DNA of 64,000 nt from Novosphingobium acidiphilum DSM 19966 (GTDB lineage Bacteria > Pseudomonadota > Alphaproteobacteria > Sphingomonadales > Sphingomonadaceae): positions 38,515-102,514 of the forward strand of contig NZ_AUBA01000014.1 in the NCBI RefSeq assembly GCF_000429005.1, given 5' to 3'. The notes under the pieces are model-generated. The model worked only from the letters and a program-made list of their open reading frames with translations, did not search any database and was not told the DNA's origin. Position numbers and translations under genes: made by a program. Shown piece by piece: positions 25,375 to 34,329 of this stretch. Each line of letters starts with the position of its first letter. Within the stretch, counting starts at the first letter, position 1.

Positions 25375-25722
25375 ATGGGCGACAGCCTGTTCGGCATTCA
25401 TGGCATGGCGCTGGAACTGCGCGCGCAGCGATTGGGCGTGCTGACCTCCAATATCGCCAATGCCGCCACCCCGGGTTACAAGGCGCGCGACATCGATTTC
25501 GCCAGCGCGCTGAAATCGATGACCCAGGGAGCCAGCACCAGCCAGGCGATCGGATCGGCCACGCAATACCGCGTCCCGGTCATGCCCAGCCTTGATGGCA
25601 ACACTGTCGAAATGGCCACCGAACAGACCGCGTTTGCCGAAAACGCGATCGGCTACGAAGCCACGCTCAACATGATCCAGGACCGGGTTCAGACCGTGAC
25701 CCGCGCGCTGAAGGGGGAATAG
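25375..25722 (+). CDS. flgB: Flagellar proximal rod protein FlgB
   Basis: The 115-residue protein has the rod-family N-terminal motif LGVLTSNIANAATPGYKARDIDF and a conserved C-terminal helix. FlgB forms part of the proximal rod next to the MS ring. The start at 25375 is chosen by family length; AGGAG lies ~14 bases upstream. It is the first gene of the long plus-strand operon. Confidence 0.93.
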   Translation: MGDSLFGIHGMALELRAQRLGVLTSNIANAATPGYKARDIDFASALKSMTQGASTSQAIGSATQYRVPVMPSLDGNTVEMATEQTAFAENAIGYEATLNMIQDRVQTVTRALKGE

Positions 25723-25726
25723 CGCG

Positions 25727-26152
25727 ATGCCGTCCGCCCCCACCGCACGCCCGATGACACTGTTCGATGCCGCCAGCCGCGCGATGTCGGCCCAGCTGGT
25801 GCGGATGAACGCCGCCACATCCAACCTGGCCAATGCCGGCACCGTCGCCGGCAGCGCGCAAGCCGCCTATCGCCCGATCCGCCCGGTGTTCGCCACCGAG
25901 CTCGATGCCGCCAGCGGCCTGGCCACGGTCAAAGTGCAGGGCGTCTATCAATCGGGCGCGACCCCGGTGCGCAACCACGATCCCGACAATCCGCTGGCCG
26001 ATGCCAATGGCGATGTGTGGGGATCAGGGGTCGATGAAAACGCCGAAATGCTCGAGATCACCGATGCGTCGCGCCAGTACCAGAATGTGGTCGAGGCGTT
26101 GCAGACCGCCAAACAACTCACCCTTGATACGATGAGGATCAAACCATCATGA
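25727..26152 (+). CDS. flgC: Flagellar proximal rod protein FlgC
   Basis: The 141 residues contain the rod motif MNAATSNLANAGT and the typical C-terminus (EMLEITDASRQYQNVVEALQTAKQLTLDTMRI). It forms the proximal rod with FlgB and FlgF. It starts four bases after flgB and overlaps flgD by four bases. Confidence 0.94.
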   Translation: MPSAPTARPMTLFDAASRAMSAQLVRMNAATSNLANAGTVAGSAQAAYRPIRPVFATELDAASGLATVKVQGVYQSGATPVRNHDPDNPLADANGDVWGSGVDENAEMLEITDASRQYQNVVEALQTAKQLTLDTMRIKPS

Positions 26153-26427
26153 CCAGTGTATCCAGCACCAGCGCGACCACGCCGAACACCCCGGCCTCGT
26201 CGACCAGCAGCGCGTTCAACAAACTGAACGAGAACGATTTCCTGACGCTTTTGACCACCCAGCTGGCCAATCAGGACCCGACCAACCCGGTCGACAACAC
26301 GCAGATGCTGGCGCAGCTGGCACAGTTTTCGACGCTGGCTGCTGCCAATCAGACCAATTCCGACCTGTCGACGATTTCGAGCCAGATCGGCGCCGCAACC
26401 GGCAGCACCCCGGTCGCCGGCACCTGA
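26149..26427 (+). CDS. flgD: Short hook-cap protein FlgD (N-terminal part only)
   Basis: FlgD is the scaffold cap for hook assembly, normally ~220 residues or more. This one has 92 residues. It keeps the N-terminal export and interaction region (LNENDFLTLLTTQLANQDPTNPVDNTQMLAQLAQFSTL) but ends before the C-terminal Tudor/FnIII domains. The stop is followed by a spacer with a ribosome-binding site for flgE, so it looks like a natural short form rather than a frameshift; no remnant of the missing domains is visible. Confidence 0.88.
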   Translation: MTSVSSTSATTPNTPASSTSSAFNKLNENDFLTLLTTQLANQDPTNPVDNTQMLAQLAQFSTLAAANQTNSDLSTISSQIGAATGSTPVAGT

Positions 26428-26461
26428 ACCCCACCGCCCCACCAGCGAAAGAGTCTCCGCC

Positions 26462-27283
26462 ATGTCCTATTATGTCTCGCTCAGCGGGCTGCAGAACGCC
26501 CAGACCGATCTCAGCGTGATCGGCAACAACATTTCCAACGCCGACACCACCGGCTTCAAGAAAAGCGATGCGCAGTTCGCCAACCTGGTTGCCGCCAGCG
26601 CCTACAGCAATCCCAAGGACATCATCGGCATCGGGTCGACCGTGTCCGAGATCAACCAGAACTTCAGCCAGGGTCCGATCCAGCAGACCGGTTCGGCGCT
26701 TGATCTTGCGATCAGCGGCGACGGTTTTTTCGCGGTCAAATCGACCGCCACCGGCCAGATGTCGTATACCCGCAACGGCAATTTTTCGCTCGATTCGACG
26801 GCGGCCGCGTCCAGCGGCAAAAGCTATGTCATCGATGCCACAGGCAACCGGTTGCAGGTCCTGCCCGCCGGCGGAACCTCGACGACGCTTGGCGATGCCG
26901 TCGTGCCCACCACCGATACCGGCGGCGCCAGCTTTTCGGGCGTGACGGTTGCGGCCAATGGCAACGTCAGCGCGGCCTATGCCGATGGCACCAGCACGGT
27001 GATCGGCACGGTGGCACTGGCTGCGTTCAATTCGCCCGAGGGCCTGCAACAGACCGGATCGGCCGATTATATCGCCACCGGACTGTCGGGTGCGGCCATT
27101 TACGGCACCCCTGCCAATGGCCAGTACGGCGGGCTGCTGTCGGGTGCGCTCGAGGCGTCGAACGTCGATCTGTCGTCGGAAATGGTCAACCTGATCACCG
27201 CGCAGCAGTATTTCCAGGCCAATGCCAAGGCGATCGACACCAACACCACCGTGTCCGAAGCAATCATCAACCTGCACAGCTGA
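26462..27283 (+). CDS. flgE: Flagellar hook protein FlgE, short form
   Basis: FlgE forms the hook, the universal joint between rod and filament. At 273 residues it is well below the usual ~400. It keeps the N-terminal motif GNNISNADTTGFKKSDAQF, the D1 segment SALDLAISGDGFFAV and the C-terminal ALEASNVDLSSEMVNLITAQ. The central D2 domain appears to be largely missing. It follows the equally short flgD, suggesting a slim hook. Confidence 0.9.
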   Translation: MSYYVSLSGLQNAQTDLSVIGNNISNADTTGFKKSDAQFANLVAASAYSNPKDIIGIGSTVSEINQNFSQGPIQQTGSALDLAISGDGFFAVKSTATGQMSYTRNGNFSLDSTAAASSGKSYVIDATGNRLQVLPAGGTSTTLGDAVVPTTDTGGASFSGVTVAANGNVSAAYADGTSTVIGTVALAAFNSPEGLQQTGSADYIATGLSGAAIYGTPANGQYGGLLSGALEASNVDLSSEMVNLITAQQYFQANAKAIDTNTTVSEAIINLHS

Positions 27284-27296
27284 TCGGATCTGACCG

Positions 27297-28040
27297 ATGG
27301 ATCGCCTGATCTTCACCGCGTATTCGGGCCTGTCGGCGTCGATGACCCAGCAACGGGTCATCGCCAACAACATGGCCAACACCCAGACCACCGGATTTCG
27401 CGCCGAAATGCTGGTCGCGAGCCCGACCACGGTCAGGGGCGCCGGGCTGGAAGCGCGCGCGATGACCGATGCCGAGGTACAGGGCGCCAACATGCACCAG
27501 GGCGACCTGATGCAGACCGGCAATCCGCTCGACGTGGCGCTGACCGGCGATACCATGCTCGCCGTCCAGGCCAGCGATGGCTCCGAGGCCTATACCCGGC
27601 GCGGCGATCTGACGGTCGATGCCAACGGTACGCTGGTCAATGGCGACGGGCTGCCCGTGCTGTCGGACAATGGCCCGATCACGGTGCCGGCGGGCGACAG
27701 CCTGACCGTTTCGCCCGACGGCACGGTGCTGGCCACCGACCCGGCGCAGGGCAATGCCCCGCCCGAAGCGATCGGGCGGCTGAAGCTGGCGACCACCACC
27801 GGCACCGCTGTCGCCAAAGGCCTGAACGGGCTGTTCCAGGTGATTGGCGGCGGCATCCTGCCCACCGATGACGCCGCGCGGCTGATCCCCGGATCGCTGG
27901 AAAAATCAAACGTCAATCCGACGCAAGTGCTGGTCGACATGGTCGATGCCCAGCGCCTGTTCGAAATGCGCGCCAAAGTGGTTTCGACCGCGAAGGACAA
28001 TGACGAAAAATCCACAGCCCTGATGGCGTTGCCATCCTAG
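27297..28040 (+). CDS. flgF: Flagellar rod protein FlgF
   Basis: The 247-residue protein begins MDRLIFTAYSGLSASMTQQ, has ANNMANTQTTGFRAEM and NPLDVALTGDTMLAV, and ends with EKSNVNPTQVLVDMVDAQR. These are the signatures of FlgF, a proximal rod component. Length is normal. It starts 13 bases after flgE. Confidence 0.94.
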   Translation: MDRLIFTAYSGLSASMTQQRVIANNMANTQTTGFRAEMLVASPTTVRGAGLEARAMTDAEVQGANMHQGDLMQTGNPLDVALTGDTMLAVQASDGSEAYTRRGDLTVDANGTLVNGDGLPVLSDNGPITVPAGDSLTVSPDGTVLATDPAQGNAPPEAIGRLKLATTTGTAVAKGLNGLFQVIGGGILPTDDAARLIPGSLEKSNVNPTQVLVDMVDAQRLFEMRAKVVSTAKDNDEKSTALMALPS

Positions 28041-28062
28041 ACCCTGAGCGGAGCCATCCCCC

Positions 28063-28854
28063 ATGCCATCATCGGCCCTTTATGTCGCGCGCACCGGTCT
28101 GCAGGCCCAGGACACGCGCATGCAAGTCATCTCCAACAACCTCGCCAATGTCAGCACCACCGGGTTCAAGCGCGAACGCGCCAATTTCGCCACGCTGGCC
28201 TATCAGGATGCGCGCGTTGCCGGGCAGCAATCATCGGGACAGACTGCCTATGCCACCGGGTTGAACCTGGGCACCGGGGTGACGGTTCAGGCCACCACCA
28301 CCGACATGACCCAAGGATCGCTGCAATCGACCGGCAATGCGCTTGACATGGCGATCAGCGGCGACGGTTATTTTCAGGTGACGATGCCCGACGGACAAAT
28401 CGGCTATACCCGCGCAGGCAATTTCACCACCTCTGCCGAAGGCCTGCTGGTCACCGCGCAGGGCTATCCGGTGCAGCCGCAGATCACCGTTCCGCAAGGC
28501 GCCGGATCGATCACCGTGGGGCAGGACGGCACCGTTTCGGCGCTGCTGCCCGGCTCGAGCGCACCAAGCACGCTGGGCCAGCTGACCACGGCAACCTTTG
28601 CCAACCCGGCGGCGCTGCAGGCAGCCAGCGACAATTTCTACAAGGAAACCGGCGGCAGCGGAGCCCCCCAGGTGGGCGCACCCGGCGCGGCCGGACACGG
28701 CACGATCCGCCAGGGCTATCTCGAGGCATCGAATGTCAGCGTGGTGACCGAACTGGTCGACATGATCGAGTGCCAGCGCGCCTACGAGGTCAATTCGAAA
28801 ATGGTCAGCGCGGTCGACGACATGCTGAAGAACGCCAATCAGAGCCTGACATGA
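28063..28854 (+). CDS. flgG: Flagellar distal rod protein FlgG
   Basis: The 263 residues match the distal rod protein: MPSSALYVARTGLQAQDTR, SNNLANVSTTGFKRERANF, GNALDMAISGDGYFQV and C-terminal YLEASNVSVVTELVDMIECQ. FlgG passes through the P and L rings. It overlaps flgH by four bases. Confidence 0.96.
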   Translation: MPSSALYVARTGLQAQDTRMQVISNNLANVSTTGFKRERANFATLAYQDARVAGQQSSGQTAYATGLNLGTGVTVQATTTDMTQGSLQSTGNALDMAISGDGYFQVTMPDGQIGYTRAGNFTTSAEGLLVTAQGYPVQPQITVPQGAGSITVGQDGTVSALLPGSSAPSTLGQLTTATFANPAALQAASDNFYKETGGSGAPQVGAPGAAGHGTIRQGYLEASNVSVVTELVDMIECQRAYEVNSKMVSAVDDMLKNANQSLT

Positions 28855-29585
28855 TCACGCAGGGCCCGCTTGACCGGCACCTGGGTGCACCCGGTCGCAC
28901 GCGTAAGCCGCGCGGCGCCCCGCCCTGGCCCCGCATCGTGGTGCCAGCCGTGCTTGCGCTTGTGGCGATCGCCACCCCGCACATTGCCCATGCCGCGCAC
29001 CCGCAAAAAGGCTTTGATGCAACCGCACCCAAAGAGGATGCGATGGCGCCGTCGGCCGGTGCAATCTTCAACGTCAACGCCGGCTATGCCGGGCTGGTCG
29101 AAGGGCCGCGTGCGCATGCCGTGGGCGATGTCCTGACGATAACCCTGGTAGAAAACCTGACCACATCGAAACAGGCGATCGGCAAAACCACCAAAAGCGG
29201 CAGCTTCTCGGTGACTCCACCTACGGCCGGTCCGTTCGCCATAAACCCCAATGCCCTTAATGCTTCGGGCGCTTCGGCGTTCAGTGGTGAAGGCGACGCT
29301 TCGGAAAACAGCCAGCTGGGTGGGCAGATCTCTGCCACCATTGCCGAAACACGCCGCAACGGAACCGTATTGGTGAAAGGAACAAAGCGACTGCTGCTTA
29401 GCCAGGGCGAAGAATGGGTCCAGATTTCGGGCATCGTGCGTATTGCCGACATTGACCAGAACAACACGGTTCAGTCGGGCCGGGTGGCCGATGCGCACGT
29501 GGTCTATACCGGCAACGGATCGATCGGCCGCGCCAGCCGCGAAGGCTGGCTGTCAAAATTCTTCAGCATAATCAACCCTTTCTGA
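28851..29585 (+). CDS. flgH: Flagellar L-ring protein FlgH, without lipobox
   Basis: FlgH forms the outer-membrane L ring and is normally a lipoprotein. The 244-residue protein has the family core (VGDVLTITLVENLTTSKQA; NGTVLVKGTKRLLLSQGEEW; SGIVRIADIDQNNTVQSGRVADA) and the C-terminal WLSKFFSIINPF. Its export signal (VVPAVLALVAIATPHIAHAA) ends without the lipobox Cys, and the whole protein contains no Cys. It should therefore not be lipidated. The start at 28851 overlaps flgG (ATGA). Confidence 0.93.
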   Translation: MITQGPLDRHLGAPGRTRKPRGAPPWPRIVVPAVLALVAIATPHIAHAAHPQKGFDATAPKEDAMAPSAGAIFNVNAGYAGLVEGPRAHAVGDVLTITLVENLTTSKQAIGKTTKSGSFSVTPPTAGPFAINPNALNASGASAFSGEGDASENSQLGGQISATIAETRRNGTVLVKGTKRLLLSQGEEWVQISGIVRIADIDQNNTVQSGRVADAHVVYTGNGSIGRASREGWLSKFFSIINPF

Positions 29586-29608
29586 ACGCCGCATTCGGGA
29601 CATCTGCC

Positions 29609-30784
29609 ATGACCGCGCCATCTTTGCCCCTGCCCATCACCCTGTCCTGCGCATGTCTGCGCCAGGCGCGCGCGCGCGCGCCGGGCTGGCGCATTGCGGT
29701 GCTGCTGATCGGGCTGGCGCTGGCCGTGTGGCTGGCCCCGCCCGTCCGTGCCGAACGCGTGCGCGATCTGGGCGCGTTTCAGGGGGTGCGTTCCAACCAG
29801 CTGACCGGATACGGCATTGTCGTGGGCTTGCCCGGCACTGGCGACGATACGCTGGAATATGTCACGCAGGCGATGCGCGGGGTTTCGGGGCGACTGGGCC
29901 TGCAATTGCCGCCGGGCGTTCAACCGGGGCTGAAAAACGCCGCCGCCGTCCTCGTCACCGCCGATCTGCCCGCCTTTGCCAAACCGGGCCAGCGCATCGA
30001 TGTCACGGTCAGCACGATCGGCAAGGCCAAGTCGCTGCGCGGCGGATCGCTGATCATGACGCCGATGTATGGTGCCGACGGTCAGATCTATGCCATGTCG
30101 CAGGGCAATCTGGCGGTAGGTGGTCTTGGCATCACGGCCAAGGACGGATCGCAACTGACGGTCAATGTGCCCACGGTGGGCCGCATCGCCGACGGGGCGA
30201 CGGTGGAACGCGCGGTCGATACCGGGTTCGACCATGGCGATGTGCTGCGCTGGAACTTGTTCCAGGCCGATTTCCTGACCGCGTCGCGGGTGCGCGATGC
30301 GATCAATGCCAGATATCCGCAGACCGCCACGGTCGAAGACGGGGTGACGCTGGCGCTGCGCCTGCCTTCTGGCGCCGATCGGCGCGCCAGCCTGATGGCA
30401 TCGATTGAAACGATCGATGTCACTCCCGGCGAAACCGCCGCCAAAGTGATCGTCAACAGCCGCACCGGCACGGTTGTCATCAACAGCGCGGTGCGGCTGA
30501 GCCCCGCCGCGATCAGCCACGGCAGGCTGGTGGTGCGGATCGATGAAAAACCGCAAGTGTCGCAGCCCAATGCGCTGAGCCAGGGCCGGACCGCGGTCAC
30601 CCCCAACAGCCGGATTTCGGTGAACGAAGGCGATGCCCATGTCGCGCTGTTCAGGCCCGGCGCATCGCTGTCGTCGCTGGTCGATGCGCTGAACAAGCTG
30701 GGGGTCAGCCCGTCGGACCTGGTCGCCATTCTTGAGGCGCTGAAACAGGCAGGCTCGCTCAAAGCCGAAATGGACGTGATATGA
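29609..30784 (+). CDS. flgI: Flagellar P-ring protein FlgI
   Basis: The 391-residue periplasmic protein has a long basic N-terminus before a Sec signal ending PPVRAERVRDLG. Family motifs include NQLTGYGIVVGLPGTGDDT, RIDVTVSTIGKAKSLRGG and AVTPNSRISVNEGDAHV. It forms the ring around the distal rod in the peptidoglycan layer, assisted by FlgA. It overlaps flgJ by four bases. Confidence 0.96.
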   Translation: MTAPSLPLPITLSCACLRQARARAPGWRIAVLLIGLALAVWLAPPVRAERVRDLGAFQGVRSNQLTGYGIVVGLPGTGDDTLEYVTQAMRGVSGRLGLQLPPGVQPGLKNAAAVLVTADLPAFAKPGQRIDVTVSTIGKAKSLRGGSLIMTPMYGADGQIYAMSQGNLAVGGLGITAKDGSQLTVNVPTVGRIADGATVERAVDTGFDHGDVLRWNLFQADFLTASRVRDAINARYPQTATVEDGVTLALRLPSGADRRASLMASIETIDVTPGETAAKVIVNSRTGTVVINSAVRLSPAAISHGRLVVRIDEKPQVSQPNALSQGRTAVTPNSRISVNEGDAHVALFRPGASLSSLVDALNKLGVSPSDLVAILEALKQAGSLKAEMDVI

Positions 30785-31101
30785 CCACGATTGCCGCCAG
30801 CCCTGCTGCCGCAGGCAGCACCGCGACGCCGTCGCCCGAACGCGCCCGCCTACATCAGGCGGCGCAGGCGTTCGAGGCGATCTTCGTGCGCCAGATGATG
30901 GCCAGCGCCCGCCAATCGAATTTCGGCGACACGCTGTGGAGCGATGACAAAGGGCAGGACACGTTCACCGCGATGCGTGACGAACGCTTTGCCGATCTGA
31001 CCGCGCAAAGCGGCGCGCTGGGTCTGGCCAGGCAGGTCGAGTCTGACCTGTCGGTGCGTCTCGGCACTGCGCCGGCCGCCGCGCAGGAGGGCACGCCATG
31101 A
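30781..31101 (+). CDS. flgJ: Rod-binding protein FlgJ, single-domain form
   Basis: The 106 residues correspond to the N-terminal rod-binding domain of FlgJ (LHQAAQAFEAIFVRQMMASAR; FTAMRDERFADLTAQSGALGLA). The muramidase domain found in enteric FlgJ is absent, as is usual in alphaproteobacteria. A separate lytic transglycosylase is encoded at 21692-22561. It overlaps both flgI and flgK by four bases. Confidence 0.92.
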   Translation: MTTIAASPAAAGSTATPSPERARLHQAAQAFEAIFVRQMMASARQSNFGDTLWSDDKGQDTFTAMRDERFADLTAQSGALGLARQVESDLSVRLGTAPAAAQEGTP

Positions 31102-32465
31102 CCAGCAGCCTGATGTCGATCGGTGCCAGCGGGGCGATGGCCGCCGAAATCGCGCTGGATGTCACCGGCCAGAATATCTCCAACGCATCGACCGATGGCT
31201 ATGTCCGGCGCAGTGCGAACACCATCGAAGTTGCGTCGGCCAGCAGCTGGAGCACCGCCAACGACGTGTCGCTGTCGGGCGTGACCGTGTCGGGGATCAC
31301 CCGCAACGCCGACACCTTTCTCGAATCCGAAGCGCGCCGCACCGCATCGGGCACTGCGCGCGCCAACAGCACCGTGACCGGCCTGACCGACGTTGAAAAC
31401 GCAGTCGAAAATTCGGGCGTGTTCACCACGATCGGCAATTTTCAGAATGCGCTGACGTCGCTGAACCAGAATCCGGCCGATCCCAGTTTGCGCGCGACCG
31501 TGATCCAGGACGGCCAGACGATGGCCAGCGCATTCCAGATCGCCGCGCAAGGGCTGTCGTCCACCCGATCGGGTATCCAGGACCAGCTCGGCCAGGGCGT
31601 TGCCCAGGTCAACACGCTGACCACCCAGCTGGCAACGATCAACACCCAGCTGTCGGCCAGCGCCGGCGGCGCCGCGGTGGCGGGGAACACCACCACCAGC
31701 GATCGCGCCAGCCTGATGGATCAGCGCGACAGCCTGCTCGACCAGATCGGGCAATACACCGACATCGCCACCACCATCAATTCCGACGGCACCGCCAACG
31801 TCAATATTGGCGGCGTCAGCGGGCCGCCGCTGGTGACCGGGTCTGCCGCCAACACCCTGACCGCCATGGTCAACAGCGATGGCACCGAGCAACTGTCGGT
31901 GGGCAACGCAAATGTTGCGCTCAGCGGCGGTTCGCTGGCCGGAAACCAGACCACGCTGACCAAGCTGGACCAGATCAGCGGCGATCTTGACAGCCTGGCA
32001 TCTTCGATTGCCACCACGGTCAACACCCAGCAGGCCCAGGGCGCCGACCTGAAAGGCAATGCCGGTGCTGCGCTGTTTGCAGGAACGACTGCGGCAACCT
32101 TGGTCATGGCCACGTCCGATCCGTCGAAAATCGCGACCGCCGCCGCCGGATCATCGGCCAACAGCGCGGACACCACCAACCTGACCGCGCTGGCCAATGC
32201 GTTGGGCACGCTGGGCCCGGCCAATACGATGAACGCCATCCTGACCGACATTTCAGGCACGGTACAAAGCGCCAAAACGACGCAGACCACGCTGCAGACG
32301 CTGTCGAGTGCGGCGGCGACCAGCCTGTCATCGCAGGCCGGTGTCGATCTGAACACCGAGGCGGTCAATCTGGTGAAGTTTCAGCAGGCGTTCCAGGCCT
32401 CTGGCAAAGTCATGCAGGTCGCCAGCGATATCTTCACCAGCATTCTCAACCTGTCCGCCCACTGA
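31098..32465 (+). CDS. flgK: Hook-filament junction protein FlgK (HAP1)
   Basis: The 455 residues have the FlgK N-terminus (SLMSIGASGAMAAEIALDVTGQNISNASTDGYVRR) and C-terminus (VDLNTEAVNLVKFQQAFQASGKVMQVAS). FlgK joins hook and filament and is exported with the help of FlgN. The central part is Thr/Ser/Ala-rich. It precedes flgL in the same operon. Confidence 0.95.
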   Translation: MTSSLMSIGASGAMAAEIALDVTGQNISNASTDGYVRRSANTIEVASASSWSTANDVSLSGVTVSGITRNADTFLESEARRTASGTARANSTVTGLTDVENAVENSGVFTTIGNFQNALTSLNQNPADPSLRATVIQDGQTMASAFQIAAQGLSSTRSGIQDQLGQGVAQVNTLTTQLATINTQLSASAGGAAVAGNTTTSDRASLMDQRDSLLDQIGQYTDIATTINSDGTANVNIGGVSGPPLVTGSAANTLTAMVNSDGTEQLSVGNANVALSGGSLAGNQTTLTKLDQISGDLDSLASSIATTVNTQQAQGADLKGNAGAALFAGTTAATLVMATSDPSKIATAAAGSSANSADTTNLTALANALGTLGPANTMNAILTDISGTVQSAKTTQTTLQTLSSAAATSLSSQAGVDLNTEAVNLVKFQQAFQASGKVMQVASDIFTSILNLSAH

Positions 32466-32502
32466 CGCAACTGCCAACCGGTAACCAGCAAGGCCCAATG
32501 CC

Positions 32503-33435
32503 ATGACGATCACCAGCTCCACCAGCACCAGCAGCTTTTACACCGCTTCGGCGCAGCAGCTTGGCGAGCTGCAGCAAGAGGTGAGCAATATCACCACGCA
32601 GATCAGCAGTGGCAACCAGCTGACGGCTGCATCGCAGGACCCGGTCGCGGCCGCACAGATGCGCATGCTGCAATTGCAGGACAGCCAGGCCACCACCGAC
32701 ACCGCCTCGTCCAACAAGGCAACGGCCAATCTGCAACTGGCGGATTCGGCCATGACTTCGATGGTCAACGACATCAACCAGGCGCGCACCCTGACCACGC
32801 AAGCCGCGAACGGCACGCTGACCGATGCGCAGCGCGCCTCGATCGGCACGCAGCTGTCGCAGATCCAGTCCGCGATGTTGAGCCTGGCCAACACCCGCGA
32901 TGCCAACGGCAACGCGCTGTTTGGTGGCGGGTCGAGCGGCGATGCCTATGCCCTGGGCGGAACAGGCGCGGTGACCTACCAGGGCAATGCCACGTCGCTG
33001 ACTCTGCCGATCGGCGGCGGCCAAACCGTGGCCTCGAGCATGACCGGCCCCGAGGTGCTGGACATGACCGATGCCGCGGGCAACCAGACCAATGTGATCG
33101 ATGCGATCGGCACGCTGGCCAGCGCGCTGAAGGCGGGCGGCGCGGGCGCGCAGACTGCCGCATCGGCCGGGCTGACCACGCTGTCCAACGCGCTCGACGC
33201 GGTGACCACGGCGCAGACCGTGATCGGCAGCCGCGAATCATGGATCGCGCTCAACACCCAGAACCAGACTGCGCAAAGCACCGCCCGCGCCACCGAGGAA
33301 TCGCACATCGGCGATACCGACGTGTCCGCCGCCGCGATCAAACTGCAGGAACTGACCACCGCGCTGCAGGCCAGCCAGTCATGTTTCGTGCGGTTGTCGT
33401 CGCTGTCGCTGTTCAACGTCATCGGCAACGGCTGA
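32503..33435 (+). CDS. flgL: Hook-filament junction protein FlgL (HAP3)
   Basis: The 310-residue flagellin-fold protein has the FlgL N-terminus (STSSFYTASAQQLGELQQEV, SGNQLTAASQDPVAAAQM) and a C-terminal flagellin helix (AAIKLQELTTALQASQSCF). An unusual feature is the C-terminal tail with Cys and a hydrophobic end (RLSSLSLFNVIGNG). It starts 37 bases after flgK with AAGG upstream. Confidence 0.92.
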   Translation: MTITSSTSTSSFYTASAQQLGELQQEVSNITTQISSGNQLTAASQDPVAAAQMRMLQLQDSQATTDTASSNKATANLQLADSAMTSMVNDINQARTLTTQAANGTLTDAQRASIGTQLSQIQSAMLSLANTRDANGNALFGGGSSGDAYALGGTGAVTYQGNATSLTLPIGGGQTVASSMTGPEVLDMTDAAGNQTNVIDAIGTLASALKAGGAGAQTAASAGLTTLSNALDAVTTAQTVIGSRESWIALNTQNQTAQSTARATEESHIGDTDVSAAAIKLQELTTALQASQSCFVRLSSLSLFNVIGNG

Positions 33436-33463
33436 ACCGGTTGGCCACGGAGAAAATCAGAAT

Positions 33464-34327
33464 ATGTACGCTGGCATCGGTATTGTCGTTCTGCTGGTCA
33501 TGGTGTTTGGCGGGTTTGCCATCACCGGGGGGGCGCTTGGCCCGGTCATGGAATCGATCCCGCACGAAATGCTGATCATCGGCGGCGCGGCGCTGGGTTC
33601 GACGATCACCGGCAATTCGCTGCACGAACTCAAGGGACTGGGTGCCGGCATCGCCAAAGTGTTCAAAGGGCCAAAGCATTCGAAACAGGATCATGTCGAT
33701 GCCATCGTGCTGTGCACCCGGCTGATGAAGATCCTGCGCAGCGACGGCCCGGTGGCGCTGGAAAGCCATGTGACCGACCCCAAGAATTCGCCGATCTTTG
33801 CCGAATTTCCCAAGATCCTGGGCAACGCGCCGCTGGTTGCGCTGATCTGCGACACGCTGACGCTGATCGTGGTGTCGTCGGGCACGCTGGAAGTCCACGC
33901 GGTCGAAGATGTCATGGATCATGCGATGAAGACGCATTTCCACGAAGCGGCCGAGGCGCAGCATGCACTGCAGGGGCTGGCCGACGCCTTGCCCGCGTTG
34001 GGCATCGTTGCCGCCGTGCTGGGCGTGGTCAAGACGATGGGATCGATCGACAAGCCACCCGCGATCCTGGGCGCGATGATCGGATCGGCGCTGGTCGGCA
34101 CGTTCATGGGCGTGCTGCTGGCCTATGGCATTGTCGCCCCTTTGGCCGGGCGGCTGAAACAGGTGCTCGATCAGGACGAAATGATCTTTCAGGCGGTCAA
34201 GCAGGTGATCGTCGCGTCGTTGCATGGCTGGCCACAGCCGTTGGTGGTGGAATCCGCGCGGTCCGGGCTTGGCCATGCCTTCCGTCCCGGCCTTTCCGAA
34301 CTGCTCGACGCGCTGCGGGGGCGGTAA
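33464..34327 (+). CDS. motA: Flagellar stator protein MotA
   Basis: The 287-residue inner-membrane protein has four hydrophobic spans, a large cytoplasmic loop (residues ~60-170) and the proton-channel motif ADALPALGIVAAVLGVVKTMG with the two conserved prolines. MotA surrounds MotB and transmits torque to FliG. It lies two bases before motB, at the end of the flg operon. Confidence 0.96.
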   Translation: MYAGIGIVVLLVMVFGGFAITGGALGPVMESIPHEMLIIGGAALGSTITGNSLHELKGLGAGIAKVFKGPKHSKQDHVDAIVLCTRLMKILRSDGPVALESHVTDPKNSPIFAEFPKILGNAPLVALICDTLTLIVVSSGTLEVHAVEDVMDHAMKTHFHEAAEAQHALQGLADALPALGIVAAVLGVVKTMGSIDKPPAILGAMIGSALVGTFMGVLLAYGIVAPLAGRLKQVLDQDEMIFQAVKQVIVASLHGWPQPLVVESARSGLGHAFRPGLSELLDALRGR

Positions 34328-34329
34328 TC

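Noticed and set aside
26401..26461. Hidden continuation of flgD in another frame
   Set aside because: Only ~34 bases separate the flgD stop from flgE, so there is no room for the missing C-terminal domains.
33389..33435. Frameshift at the end of flgL because of an odd Cys-containing tail
   Set aside because: The flagellin-like C-terminal helix is mostly present and the stop leaves a normal gap with a ribosome-binding site for motA; no alternative frame continues the family pattern clearly.
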